Notes: generated from the sequence alone by a model not told the origin. 64,000 bases of DNA from Saccharopolyspora hirsuta (GCF_008630535.1 NZ_VWPH01000017.1:1-64000), one strand, 5' to 3'; positions 1-9,864 are shown, counted from the first letter of the stretch. A program made the numbers and translations.

Positions 1-71
1 GTAGCTAAGCTCCCCAGCGCTGATGGTACTGCACTCGACAGGGTGTGGGAGAGTAAGACACCGCCGACACA
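1..71 (+). rRNA. rrf: 5S ribosomal RNA, 3' end (partial)
   Basis: The first 71 bases read as the 3' half of a bacterial 5S rRNA. They contain the conserved loop E/helix IV string CAGCGCTGATGGTACTGCA and the GGGAGAGTAAGACACCGCC block that precedes the 3' terminus. The 5' half lies outside the window, so the 3' end cannot be checked by pairing with the 5' strand. A strong hairpin terminator starts a few bases later, which marks the end of an rRNA operon transcribed into the window. Confidence 0.9.
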
Positions 72-78
72 CAACATG

Positions 79-130
79 AAAGAGGGCCCCTCTTTTCCAG
101 TCAATAGACCGGAAAAGAGGGGCCCTCTTT
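79..130 (+). terminator. rRNA operon terminator, 20-bp perfect stem
   Basis: Positions 79-98 and 111-130 are exact reverse complements with a 12-nt loop. The stem sits directly after the 5S gene and ends in a short T run, which fits an intrinsic terminator for the rrn operon. Confidence 0.9.
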
Positions 131-209
131 ATTTCCAACGAAAGTGCACGCTGTCGAACGTGGTGCGGTGAGTCGGCGGAGAGTTGTGGGGCTTCGGGCT
201 CCGAGGTCG

Positions 210-215
210 TACGCT
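210..215 (+). promoter_or_regulatory. -10 hexamer TACGCT, leaderless start
   Basis: TACGCT is followed by 6 nt and then the ATG of the amidotransferase. This places the transcription start at or next to the start codon. No ribosome binding site is visible. Confidence 0.55.
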
Positions 216-221
216 GACCGC

Positions 222-974
222 ATGGGTGGTGTGCGGATTCTCGTTGTGCAGCCGTCGAAGACCGATCCTCCGGGGCCGCTCGGCGAGTGGCTGGTGGCGG
301 CCGGGGCCGAGATCGACGTGGTCCTGCCGAGCGAGCAGGAGTTGCCCGCCGACTTCAGCGAGCACCAGGGGGTGGTCGTGCTCGGCGGTGAGATGGGTGC
401 GTACGACGACGCGCAGCACCCTTGGTTGGCCGGGGTTCGGGCGTTGCTCAGCAAGGCCGTCGGCGAGCGAGTACCGGTCCTGGCGTTGTGCCTCGGGGCG
501 CAGCTCTTGGCCGCTGCAACCGGGGGACAGGTGCGGGCGGCGCGCAAGGGACCCGAGGTCGGCACGCTGCTCATCGCGAAGCGGGACGTCGCGGCGGAGG
601 ACCCGCTGTTCGGCCCGGTTCCGCTGACCCCGGACGTGCTGCAGTTTCACTACGACGAGGTGTCGATGCTGCCGCCGACGGCGCAGCTGCTGGCCTCCTC
701 GCCCAAGTGCGAGAACCAGCTTTTCCGCGTCGGGGACTGCGCCTACGGGCTGCAGTTCCACATCGAGACGACGACGGACCTCGTGCTGGAGTGGGCCGAG
801 CTGTCCCCGGACGCGGCGGCCGCGGCGCGGCCGGGACAGCTGGAGCGGGAGCACCTCGACGAGTTTCACGCGGACCTGGCCGAGACCTGGCAGCCGGTGG
901 CCGAGCGGTTCGTGCGGTTCGTGGCGACCCCGCCGGAGGACCGCAAGGCCAGCAGATTCCTGCCGCTGGCGTGA
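222..974 (+). CDS. Class I glutamine amidotransferase (GATase1)
   Basis: A free-standing 250-residue GuaA-like glutamine amidotransferase, expected to release ammonia from glutamine in the cytoplasm. The nucleophile is Cys90 in ALCLGAQLLA, and the His180/Glu182 pair sits in LQFHIETT, so the catalytic triad is complete. The acceptor substrate is unknown because no synthetase domain is attached or adjacent. The ATG was chosen because VRILVVQP is the usual first strand and a -10 hexamer lies 6 nt upstream; a GTG at 144 would add 26 unlikely residues. It lies 52 bp before glnE on the same strand, so a nitrogen-related role is plausible but unproven. Confidence 0.85.
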   Translation: MGGVRILVVQPSKTDPPGPLGEWLVAAGAEIDVVLPSEQELPADFSEHQGVVVLGGEMGAYDDAQHPWLAGVRALLSKAVGERVPVLALCLGAQLLAAATGGQVRAARKGPEVGTLLIAKRDVAAEDPLFGPVPLTPDVLQFHYDEVSMLPPTAQLLASSPKCENQLFRVGDCAYGLQFHIETTTDLVLEWAELSPDAAAAARPGQLEREHLDEFHADLAETWQPVAERFVRFVATPPEDRKASRFLPLA

Positions 975-1014
975 TCCTCACCAGGTCGGGTCCGCACCGG
1001 GATGCCGGGCGGAC

Positions 1015-1020
1015 TACGGT
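1015..1020 (+). promoter_or_regulatory. -10 hexamer TACGGT, leaderless start of glnE
   Basis: TACGGT, 6 nt, then the glnE ATG. The same hexamer and spacing occur before ilvE. Confidence 0.55.
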
Positions 1021-1026
1021 CGGGTA

Positions 1027-4000
1027 ATGGCCAACAGCAACTCGTCGCGCTCGGGTTCGGTGCCGTCTCCCGCTCGTTACGGGTTCACCGATGCGTCACG
1101 TGCTGAGGCCCAGCTGCGGCGTGCCGGATGGTGGTCGGACCGCGGCCCGGAGGAGGCCGAGCCGATCGTGACCGCGTTGTCGCGGACCCCGGACCCGGAT
1201 CTGGCGCTGCACTCCCTGGATCGCCTCCGGGATGCCGCGGACGCGGGGTGGGCCGAGCTTTCGCGTGCACTGGCGGATGATTCGGGCTTGCGCGCTCGGT
1301 TGTTCGGCGTCCTCGGCGCCTCCACCGCCTTCGCCGATCACCTCGTGGCGCACCCGGACGACTGGCAGCGGCTGCGCTCGGACGCTTCGCCGGTGAGCAC
1401 GCTGGAGGAGCGGACCTCGGTGCTCCTGGCGGCAGTGGGGGCTGAGGGGAGCGGTGCTCCGGGGACACCCGGTGGCCCGGTCGCCGCGGTGGACGGGCCG
1501 GATGCGGTCAGTGCGCTCCGGCGGGCTTACCGAGGGCTGTTGATGGACGTCGCCGGGCAGGACATGGCCGGGGTCGTCGATCCGTCCCTGCCCGCCATGT
1601 CGTACGAGGACGTGGCCGCGACGTTGTCCGATGTCGCCGTCGCCGCGCTGCGCGCGGCCCTCTCGGTCGCGGTGGCCGAGCTGAAGCGCTCCGGGGTGGA
1701 CGAGGTGCCGCGACTCGCGGTGATCGCGATGGGCAAGTGCGGTGGCCGGGAGCTGAACTACGTCAGCGACGTCGACGTCGTGTTCGTGGCGGCCCAGGAG
1801 GCGGACATCCCGGCCGCGACCCGGCTGGCCAGCCTGATGATGCGGGTGGCCGGTCCGGCGTTCTTCGAAGTCGACGCGGCGCTGCGCCCTGAGGGCAAGG
1901 CCGGGGCGCTGGTGCGGACCCTCGACGGGCACCTGAGCTACTACCGCCGCTGGGCGCGCACGTGGGAGTTCCAGGCGCTGCTCAAGGCCCGGCCGGTGGC
2001 CGGGGACGCCGAGCTGGGCGCGGACTACCTCGCCGCGGTCCAGCCGCTGGTGTGGACCGCCGCCGAGCGCGAGGGTTTCGTGGCGGACGTGCGGTCGATG
2101 CGGCGCCGGGTCGAGGACCACGTGCCCTCCGAGCTGTCCGAGCGGGAGCTGAAGCTCGGCCGGGGCGGGTTGCGCGACGTGGAGTTCGCCGTGCAGCTGC
2201 TGCAGATGGTGCACGGCCGCAGCGACGACTCGCTCCGCCTGACGTCCACGATGGACGCTCTGCGCGCGCTGGGGGAGGGCGGTTACGTCGCCCGCACCGA
2301 CGCGGCGGATCTGGTGGATTCTTACCGGTTCCTGCGCACCGTCGAGCACCGGTTGCAGCTGCGGCAGCTGCGCCGGACGCACCTGTTCCCGGCCTTCGAC
2401 GACGGCGATGCGCTGGGCGTGCTGGCCCGGGCGGTCGGGTTGCGCTCCACCGGCCGGAACACGGCGGCGCAGGCGTTGGTCGCGGAGTTCCGGCGGCACA
2501 GCAGCCGGGTTCGGCGGCTGCACGAGAAGTTGTTCTACCGCCCGCTGCTGGAAGCGGTCGCGAAGGTGCCGACCGCGGCGTTGCGCCTGACGACGTCGGC
2601 GGCGGTGGAGCGGCTGGCCGCACTCGGTTACACCTCGCCGGAGGGCGCTTTGCGCCATATCGGCGCTTTGACCTCAGGGGTCTCCAGGCGGGCGAGCATC
2701 CAGGGCACGCTGTTGCCGATGCTGTTGGACCTGCTGGCGAACACACCGGATCCGGACGGCGGGTTGCTCGCGTACCGCAAGGTGTCCGAGGCGTTGGCCG
2801 AAACCCCTTGGTACCTGCGGTTGTTGCGGGACGAGGGTGTGGTGGCCGAGCGGCTGGCGCAGCTGCTCGGCACCTCGAAGCTCGTCCCGGAGCTGCTGGT
2901 GCGCGCACCGGAAGTGCTGCGGCTGCTGTCGGACACACCCGCGCTGGCCGAACGCGACCCGATGGAGGCGTCGATTTCGCTGCGCAGCACGGTGGCGCGC
3001 TACTCGGAGCCGGCGCGCGCCGCCGCCGCGGCGCGGTCGTTGCGCCGTCACGAGCTGTTGCGCATCGCCTGCGGTGATCTGCTCGGCCTGGTCGAGCCGA
3101 CCGCGGTGTTCCAGGCGCTGTCGAACATCTGGGTGGCCGTGCTGGAGTCGGCGCTGGACGTGTCGATCCGGGACACCGCGAAGTCGTCCGGCGATGTCCC
3201 GGCGCGGATCGCGGTGATCGGCATGGGGCGCTTGGGCGGTGCGGAGCTCGGTTACGGCTCCGACGCCGACGTGATGTTCGTGTGCGAGCCGGTCGACGGC
3301 GCGGACGAGACGACGGCGGTGCGGTTCGCGACCACGGTGGTCGAGCAGGTCCGGCGGTTGCTGGGCGCGCCGAGCCAGGACCCGCCGCTGGAGGTCGACA
3401 TCGACCTGCGACCTGAGGGGCGCCAAGGCGCGCTCGTGCGCACTCTGGACTCCTACCTCTCGTACTACCGGAGGTGGGGCGAGGTGTGGGAGGCGCAGGC
3501 GCTGCTGCGGGCGCGGCACGTCGCCGGTGACCAGGATCTGGGGGAGCGGTTCTGCCGGGCCGTCGACCCGATCCGGTACCCGGAGGGCGGGCTGGACGAG
3601 ACCAAGGCCCGGGAGATCCGCCGGATCAAGGCGCGGGTCGATTCCGAGCGGCTGCCCCGCGGTGCGGACCCCGCCACGCACACCAAGCTGGGCCGCGGCG
3701 GTCTGGCCGACGTGGAGTGGACGTTGCAGCTGCTGCAGCTGCAGCACGCGCACGAGCACCCCGGGCTGCGCACGACCTCGACGCTGGACGGGCTGCGGGC
3801 CGCCACCGAGGCAGGTGTGCTGGACGCGGGTGATGCCGACGAGCTGGCGCAGGCGTGGACGCTGGCGATGCGCGTGCGCAACGCGGTGATGCTGGTGCGC
3901 GGCAAGCCGGGGGACCAGCTGCCCAAGCAGACGCGGGAGCTGAACGCGGTGGCCGCAGCGCTCGGCTACCCGGCGGAGGTGGACACCGGGGAGGTCGTCG

Positions 4001-4065
4001 ACGACTACCTGCGCGTCACCCGGCACGCCCGGGCGGTCGTGGAGCGGGTGTTCTACGGCTCCTGA
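1027..4065 (+). CDS. glnE: Bifunctional glutamine synthetase adenylyltransferase/deadenylase
   Basis: Full-length GlnE (1012 aa), the enzyme that adenylylates and deadenylylates glutamine synthetase to match its activity to nitrogen supply. Two nucleotidyltransferase domains are visible. The N-terminal one has MGKCGGRELNYVSDVDVVFV at residues 235-254. The C-terminal one has MGRLGGAELGYGSDADVMFV at 733-752. Both keep the GG..EL...SD.D pattern with metal-binding aspartates. Each is followed by the SYYRRW and KLGRGGL(R/A)DVE segments typical of the family. The target, glnA, lies about 4 kb downstream on the other strand and keeps its adenylylation tyrosine, as in M. tuberculosis. No frameshift or unusual composition was seen. 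Confidence 0.97.
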   Translation: MANSNSSRSGSVPSPARYGFTDASRAEAQLRRAGWWSDRGPEEAEPIVTALSRTPDPDLALHSLDRLRDAADAGWAELSRALADDSGLRARLFGVLGASTAFADHLVAHPDDWQRLRSDASPVSTLEERTSVLLAAVGAEGSGAPGTPGGPVAAVDGPDAVSALRRAYRGLLMDVAGQDMAGVVDPSLPAMSYEDVAATLSDVAVAALRAALSVAVAELKRSGVDEVPRLAVIAMGKCGGRELNYVSDVDVVFVAAQEADIPAATRLASLMMRVAGPAFFEVDAALRPEGKAGALVRTLDGHLSYYRRWARTWEFQALLKARPVAGDAELGADYLAAVQPLVWTAAEREGFVADVRSMRRRVEDHVPSELSERELKLGRGGLRDVEFAVQLLQMVHGRSDDSLRLTSTMDALRALGEGGYVARTDAADLVDSYRFLRTVEHRLQLRQLRRTHLFPAFDDGDALGVLARAVGLRSTGRNTAAQALVAEFRRHSSRVRRLHEKLFYRPLLEAVAKVPTAALRLTTSAAVERLAALGYTSPEGALRHIGALTSGVSRRASIQGTLLPMLLDLLANTPDPDGGLLAYRKVSEALAETPWYLRLLRDEGVVAERLAQLLGTSKLVPELLVRAPEVLRLLSDTPALAERDPMEASISLRSTVARYSEPARAAAAARSLRRHELLRIACGDLLGLVEPTAVFQALSNIWVAVLESALDVSIRDTAKSSGDVPARIAVIGMGRLGGAELGYGSDADVMFVCEPVDGADETTAVRFATTVVEQVRRLLGAPSQDPPLEVDIDLRPEGRQGALVRTLDSYLSYYRRWGEVWEAQALLRARHVAGDQDLGERFCRAVDPIRYPEGGLDETKAREIRRIKARVDSERLPRGADPATHTKLGRGGLADVEWTLQLLQLQHAHEHPGLRTTSTLDGLRAATEAGVLDAGDADELAQAWTLAMRVRNAVMLVRGKPGDQLPKQTRELNAVAAALGYPAEVDTGEVVDDYLRVTRHARAVVERVFYGS

Positions 4066-4222
4066 GCGCCTGGGCTGGAACCGGCCGCCGGGCTGGGGCG
4101 GCAATGTTCGGGAACGGACCGCGGCGAAGCCGTCTCGGGTGCCAGTTCTGCCTATGACTGACCGGGCGTTCCGCGCACCCCGTTCGGCCGGAGCTTGCGG
4201 CGGAGGAGGGCGTGATGAGCGG

Positions 4223-4840
4223 ATGACGGCCAGCTCGCGTGCTCATTCGTTCGACCAGGCAGCTGCTCATTACGCGGCGAGCCGTCCGCTGGCCGGTGCC
4301 CGGGTGGCCGACGTCAGCGCGGGCACCGGAATCGGGACTGCCGTCATGTGTGATCGGGGCGCTGACGTGATCGCCGTTGAGCCCGGTGGCGCGATGGTCG
4401 CCCAGCTCCACCAGGTGCTGCCGGTCGTTCGAGGCGACAGCGATGCCCTGCCGCTCGCCGATTCCTCCCGCGACCTCATCACGTACGCCCAGTCCTGGCA
4501 GTGGACCGAACCCGACCGCTCGCTCCCGGACGCGCTGCGCATCCTGCGCCTTGGTGGTGCGCTGGCGATCTGGTGGAGCACCACCGCTTTTGACGTGCCG
4601 TGGATCCGCGCGTCGCGCACCACTGCGGAGTGGCCCCGCGTTCCGCGACGCGTCTCGACGACGAAGCCATCCGTCTCGCGGGCCTGAGCGTCGCGCGCTG
4701 GCGCCGGAAGGACGCGCGAACTGCGCCTTTCTCGTCGAGGAGCGCGGACGGCTGCGCGCGGCATTCCCCGCCGAGGTGGCGGAGGAGCCCGACGTCGTCG
4801 ACCTGCTGGTGGTCGCGCGTCCCCGACCCTCGCGGAGCGG
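4223..4840 (+). pseudogene. Decayed class I SAM-dependent methyltransferase
   Basis: An open frame from ATG 4223 to 4687 begins like a small-molecule methyltransferase: SFDQAAAHYAASRP, then motif I as VADVSAGTGIGT (usually DLGAGTG), VIAVEPGGAMV, and RILRLGGALAIWW. Homology-like sequence then fails after WWSTTAFDVPWI. A recognisable C-terminal piece (RGRLRAAFPAEVAEEPDVVDLLVVARP) resumes in another frame around 4735-4825. The middle is shortened and frameshifted, so this looks like a broken gene of about 250 codons. The second frame runs without a stop into the next gene. An alternative is that the 154-aa product is expressed as a truncated protein. Confidence 0.7.
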
Positions 4841-4876
4841 GAGCAGCTGGCGCGTGATCGTTTCCGGTCGCGGCAC

Positions 4877-4882
4877 TAGGGT
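4877..4882 (+). promoter_or_regulatory. -10 hexamer TAGGGT, leaderless start
   Basis: TAGGGT, 7 nt, then ATG of the GNAT gene. This supports an own start for that gene although the frame upstream is open. Confidence 0.5.
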
Positions 4883-4889
4883 GGCGATC

Positions 4890-5402
4890 ATGATCGAGCT
4901 GCGAACTGCGAGGGAAGCGGACCACCCGGAGATCGTGTCGGCCATCCAGCGGTGGTGGTCCGATTCGCGCAGCCCGGAAGCCGCCCGCGAGCTGTCGCTG
5001 CTCGTGCCCCGGCTGTTCCTGCAGCACTTCTCCAGCACCAGCTTCATCGCGGAGCAGGGCGGTCGGATGGCGGGATTCCTGATCGGTTTCGGTTCCGCCG
5101 ACCGCCCGGCGGAGGCCTACATCCACTTCGTCGGGGTCGATCCGGAGTTGCGCCGGTCCGGGTTGGCGCGCCGGTTGTACGGCGAATTCTTCGCCGCCGC
5201 TGCCCGGTCCGGGCGCACTCGCGTGCACTGCATCACCTCGCCCGCCAACACCGGTTCGATCGCCTTCCACCGGAGCATGGGTTTCCAGCTGAGCCCCGGG
5301 GACGCCGAAATCGACGGAATTCCGGTGCACCGCGATTACGACGGGCTCGGCCACGACCGGGTTTGCTTCGTGCGGGACATCGATCCGGCCGCATTCCGCT
5401 GA
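4890..5402 (+). CDS. GNAT family N-acetyltransferase
   Basis: A 170-residue single-domain GCN5-related acetyltransferase that should move an acetyl group from acetyl-CoA to an unknown amine. The acetyl-CoA-binding motif A is IHFVGVDPELRRSGLARRLYGEFF (RRSGLA in place of the common R-x-x-G-x-G), followed by the motif B region NTGSIAFHRSMGFQ. The frame is open far upstream because it joins the remnant of a methyltransferase. The start is placed at ATG 4890 from the MIELRTAREADHPEI beginning, normal for the fold, and from the -10 hexamer just before it. The substrate cannot be told from context. Confidence 0.88.
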   Translation: MIELRTAREADHPEIVSAIQRWWSDSRSPEAARELSLLVPRLFLQHFSSTSFIAEQGGRMAGFLIGFGSADRPAEAYIHFVGVDPELRRSGLARRLYGEFFAAAARSGRTRVHCITSPANTGSIAFHRSMGFQLSPGDAEIDGIPVHRDYDGLGHDRVCFVRDIDPAAFR

Positions 5403-5630
5403 TCCGCCGCGCGGCCGGGAATTCGGCTGCGCGCAGGCGGTTGTGTGGTCCGGATGATGCAGCGCGGTTCGGCGCGCGCTTTTTCCGGGTCCGTTTTGCG
5501 GTGACCGCTTGCGGCGCGGAAAAGGACGCAGCGGACGGGTTTTTCGGCGAACCCGGTCGGCGGTCCCGAATTGCCGAATTCGCCAGTACTCTGCGCGCAG
5601 GAAGGCAGGGCGGCGAACAGGGGACTGCCG

Positions 5631-6491
5631 ATGTCCGAGGACTTCGAGGTGCTCGTCGACCGGCAGGCGATGTGCGGGGCGAGCCCGCTGTGGATGCCCG
5701 CGCTCAATTGCGTGCACTGGGTGGATCTGCTGCGCCGGGAATTGCACACGTACCACCGGGATTCCGGTGCGGACGAGGTCCGGGTGCTGCCGGGGCCGGT
5801 GACGGCGCTCGGCGCGACGCGGCACGGCCAGCTGATCGCCGCTGCGGGACGCGGGTTCGCCCGGGTGCACCTCGCGCGGTCGGCGCTGGAGCCGGTCGTC
5901 CAGGTGCGCAACGGCGATCGCATGGGGGTGGGCGCCTGCGACCCGGCGGGCCGGTTCGTGGCGGGGACCCAGACGCACTCCCGCGAACTCCAGGCCAGCG
6001 GGCTGTACGTGCTCGACGGGGACCGGGCGCGGTTGCTGGTCGACGGGGTGACCGCGGCTGGCGGGGTGGCCTGGAGCCCGGACGGCAGCAGGATGTACCT
6101 GGTCGACGCGCGCACCATCTGGGTCTACGACTACGACCCGGAGCGCGCGCTGGCGGTCTCCGGGCGGCAGTGGGTGGTGTGCGCCGAGACGGAGGGCAAC
6201 CCGGAGGGGATCGCGGTGGACGCCGAGGGCTGCGTGTGGGTCGCGATGCACTGGACCGGCCGGATCCACCGCTACGCCCCCGGCGGAGACCTCGAGACCG
6301 TGCTGTGGGCGCCGACCCGGCGGATCACCAGCCTGGCCTTCGGCGGTTCGCGGCTGGAGGAGATGTACGTGACCTCGGCGTGCTACGGCTACGACGAGCC
6401 CGCGCTCCTCGACGACCCGTACGCCGGTGCGCTGCTGCGCTTCAAACCCGGCGTGCTCGGGGCCGCGCTGCAGCCCTGGCAGGGCATTTGA
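5631..6491 (+). CDS. SMP-30/gluconolactonase/LRE family protein
   Basis: A 286-residue six-bladed beta-propeller protein of the SMP-30/regucalcin/gluconolactonase family. Members hydrolyse sugar lactones or related esters with a single divalent metal. Family segments seen are EVLVDRQAMCGASPLWMP near the N-terminus (the metal-binding Glu is usually in this E.P.W region and is not in its standard context here), GGVAWSPDGSRMYLVDA, NPEGIAVDAEGCVWVAMHWTGRIHRYAPGG and ITSLAFGGSRLEEMYVTSA. No signal peptide is evident, so it is cytoplasmic. It stands alone, with 228 bp of non-coding DNA upstream. Substrate unknown. Confidence 0.85.
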   Translation: MSEDFEVLVDRQAMCGASPLWMPALNCVHWVDLLRRELHTYHRDSGADEVRVLPGPVTALGATRHGQLIAAAGRGFARVHLARSALEPVVQVRNGDRMGVGACDPAGRFVAGTQTHSRELQASGLYVLDGDRARLLVDGVTAAGGVAWSPDGSRMYLVDARTIWVYDYDPERALAVSGRQWVVCAETEGNPEGIAVDAEGCVWVAMHWTGRIHRYAPGGDLETVLWAPTRRITSLAFGGSRLEEMYVTSACYGYDEPALLDDPYAGALLRFKPGVLGAALQPWQGI

Positions 6492-6521
6492 GCCGCTGTT
6501 AATAGCCGATCTCGGCATTCG

Positions 6522-6720
6522 TCATTCCACGGTCGCGGCGAGCCTGGCCAGCACCTCCTGGTGGCCGTCCGCCGCGCCGAACACGTGCACCACCAGGCCC
6601 CTCTCACTGGCACGTGCGAGGTCTCGTAGTCCAGCAGCAGCCTGGCCTCCGGGTGGCACAGCTTCTCCCCGCCCCACGCGCACATCACCACCTCACACCG
6701 TGCTCGGTCGACGTGTCGGC
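6522..6720 (-). pseudogene. C-terminal remnant of an MmyB-like XRE regulator
   Basis: The 354-bp gap between the SMP-30 gene and glnA holds a decayed fragment on the minus strand. One frame gives GGEKLCHPEARLLLDYETSHVP, and after a frameshift another gives GLVVHVFGAADGHQEVLARL ending ATVE-stop at 6524. Together these match the end of the MmyB ligand-binding domain of actinobacterial XRE regulators, where a strand HPE.G.L.LDYE.L.VP is followed by L.V(F/Y).A..GS...E.L..L. The HTH part is missing. An intact member of the same family lies at 14388-15137. Confidence 0.6.
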
Positions 6721-6799
6721 GGAGCGGTTCGCGGTGGTGCGGCTGGCGTACCGGCAGCGCCCGGGACGAGCGGGCTGGACATCCACGTCCGAAACGCGA

Positions 6800-6831
6800 G
6801 GTGGCCCGCCAGCCGGAGCTGACGGGCCACC
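6800..6831 (-). terminator. Hairpin terminator downstream of glnA
   Basis: Arms GGTGGCCCG and CGGGCCACC plus an inner CAGC/GCTG pair with a 4-nt loop lie just past the glnA stop codon on its strand. Confidence 0.75.
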
Positions 6832-6845
6832 GAGCGTTCAGCACA

Positions 6846-8270
<1,425 letters not shown>

Positions 8271-8360
8271 GCTCGGTGGCTCCTTCAGCACTCGATACAG
8301 CTCACCGACGCCACGTCGAACGATCCGCCGCCGGCTCGGTACTCACCGTATGTCGTGGGT

Positions 8361-8398
8361 GTTGCTCCGTCGTCACCCGAATGTTTCGCTGGCGTTAA
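8361..8398 (-). promoter_or_regulatory. GlnR-binding site (four half-sites)
   Basis: Read on the minus strand, this site has half-sites TTAAC, GAAAC, GTGAC and GCAAC, each separated by exactly 6 nt. That is the actinobacterial GlnR consensus gTnAC-n6-GaAAC repeated twice. It lies about 90 bp upstream of the glnA TTG start and should place glnA under nitrogen control. The RDD gene could share it. Confidence 0.85.
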
Positions 8399-8465
8399 CT
8401 GCGACCTGTTCGGGTGGTGGGGGTTGCGCGAACCGGTCGAACGTGATGCTCCGCTGGTCGGCACG

Positions 8466-8471
8466 TACCCT
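8466..8471 (+). promoter_or_regulatory. -10 hexamer TACCCT, leaderless start
   Basis: TACCCT, 7 nt, then the GTG of the RDD gene. Confidence 0.5.
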
Positions 8472-8478
8472 GGATGAC

Positions 8479-8946
8479 GTGCGAAGAGTCGGATCGTGGC
8501 TGGACGCCCCGAAGAACGCGTTCAACAACGCGCGCGAGCAGGCGAACGAATCCCGGCCCAAGTGGCGCGGTGAGAAGCTGGGGCTGCCCGAGCGCGGTCC
8601 CGGTTCGGCGGCGCCGGTGGGCAGGCGCCTGGGGGCGTTCCTCATCGACATCGTGCTGGCGGCGCTGGTCGCAGCGCTGTTCACGATGCCGGACTACCCG
8701 GGGAACTGGAGCCTGGTGGCCTGGGCGGTCATCACCGTGGTCCCGGTGAGCTTCTTCGGCGCCACGCCGGGCATGGCCGCGCTGCGGATCTGGGTGGCGC
8801 GGGTCGACGGCGCGGTCATGGTGGGACCGCTGCGGGCCGCGCTGCGCTGCGTGCTGACCTTCCTGATCATCCCGGCCGTGATGTGGAACTTCGACGGCCG
8901 CTCCTGGCACGACCGGCTCAGCGGCACCATCGTGCTGCGCCGGTGA
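8479..8946 (+). CDS. RDD family membrane protein
   Basis: A 155-residue integral membrane protein with an RDD domain. The family arginine and first aspartate are in GRRLGAFLIDIVLAALVAALF (about residues 48-68) and the later aspartate in WHDRLSGTIVLRR at the C-terminus. Hydrophobic segments lie at about 52-69, 77-97 and 117-130. The N-terminal 45 residues are charged and probably cytoplasmic. Function is unknown; RDD proteins are often suggested to be transport-related. The gene is divergent from glnA as Rv2219A is in M. tuberculosis, which makes a conserved link to nitrogen metabolism possible. The GTG start was chosen from the -10 hexamer upstream. Confidence 0.85.
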   Translation: MRRVGSWLDAPKNAFNNAREQANESRPKWRGEKLGLPERGPGSAAPVGRRLGAFLIDIVLAALVAALFTMPDYPGNWSLVAWAVITVVPVSFFGATPGMAALRIWVARVDGAVMVGPLRAALRCVLTFLIIPAVMWNFDGRSWHDRLSGTIVLRR

Positions 8947-8975
8947 GCTCGGCCCGCCGGGGCGCGGACGTGAAA

Positions 8976-9008
8976 GAGCGGGCTCGAGGACGAACCCCGA
9001 GCCCGCTC
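8976..9008. terminator. Bidirectional hairpin terminator
   Basis: Perfect 11-bp stem (8976-8986 with 8998-9008) and an 11-nt loop between the convergent RDD and DUF4191 genes. Confidence 0.8.
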
Positions 9009-9023
9009 CTCGTTCCTGGTGGA

Positions 9024-9752
9024 TTACCGCGCGCGGCGCACCGCGCGCTGCACGTTGCGCATCTTGGCGCCCTGCGGCATCGGGCCCTTCGGCATCGCGT
9101 TGCCGCGGTTGGCCAGCGCCGCGAGCCGGTTCTCGATCGCGTCGATCTGCGCCGGGCCGATGTTGCGGGGCAGCTTGGTGATCCGCTGCTGCAGCTTCGC
9201 CAGCGGAACCTGGTTCTCCTCGTTGCCCACCACGATCTCGTAGATCGGGGTGTCACCGACGAGCCGGGCGACGCGCTTCTTCTCCTGCGCCATCAGCGAC
9301 TTGACCCGGTGCGGGGCACCCTCGCCCACCAGCACGACGCCGGGGCGGCCGATCAACCGGTGCACGGCGTCGAGCTGGGCGGTGCCCGACACGGCCTGGG
9401 TCAGCACCCACCGGCCGCGCAGGTTGTCCAGCGCCCACCCGGCGGCACCGGGTTGCCCGTCGGCCTTGCGGTACACGCTGGACTGCACCCGGCGACCGAA
9501 GAGGATCACCGCGCCCAGCAGGCCGAAGGCCAGCCCCACCGGGAGGAACACCCAGTGCAGGCCCCAGATCATGCCCAGCAGGAAGACCACTGCGGTCACG
9601 CCGAGGAACACCCCGAGCATCAGCGGGAGGAGGAGCTTGTCCTCCCGGCGCTGCATCTTGAACACCTCGAGGATCTGCTTGAAGCGTCCCCGAGCTGCCT
9701 TGCGCCGTTCTTTGGCCGCCGCTTTCTTGGCGGCCTTGTCCTCCTTGGCCAT
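9024..9752 (-). CDS. DUF4191 domain membrane protein
   Basis: A 242-residue protein matching the actinobacterial DUF4191 family (Rv2219 type). It starts with a lysine-rich region (MAKEDKAAKKAAAKERRKAA). Two close transmembrane segments at about 43-63 and 66-86 (LLLPLMLGVFLGVTAVVFLL, VFLPVGLAFGLLGAVILFG) follow, then a soluble part of about 150 residues with RVARLVGDTPIYEIVVGNEE. Function unknown. It follows lipA on the same strand but has its own -10 hexamer. Its place between glnA and lipA is conserved in mycobacteria. Confidence 0.88.
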   Translation of the reverse strand: MAKEDKAAKKAAAKERRKAARGRFKQILEVFKMQRREDKLLLPLMLGVFLGVTAVVFLLGMIWGLHWVFLPVGLAFGLLGAVILFGRRVQSSVYRKADGQPGAAGWALDNLRGRWVLTQAVSGTAQLDAVHRLIGRPGVVLVGEGAPHRVKSLMAQEKKRVARLVGDTPIYEIVVGNEENQVPLAKLQQRITKLPRNIGPAQIDAIENRLAALANRGNAMPKGPMPQGAKMRNVQRAVRRAR

Positions 9753-9759
9753 GCATTTC

Positions 9760-9765
9760 AGGATA
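9760..9765 (-). promoter_or_regulatory. -10 hexamer TATCCT, leaderless start
   Basis: On the minus strand TATCCT, 7 nt, then the ATG of the DUF4191 gene. Confidence 0.5.
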
Positions 9766-9864
9766 CGGCGCGACCTGCGCCGGGTGCAGACGCGGTCCCG
9801 GATGCGTGACCGACCCGTGAGCTCCGGCCCGGCGGCGCACCTGGATCGTTTTGCCTGCTAGATG

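Noticed and set aside
144-221. Longer amidotransferase from GTG 144
   Set aside because: It overlaps the space after the rRNA terminator, adds residues unlike the family, and a -10 hexamer sits right before ATG 222.
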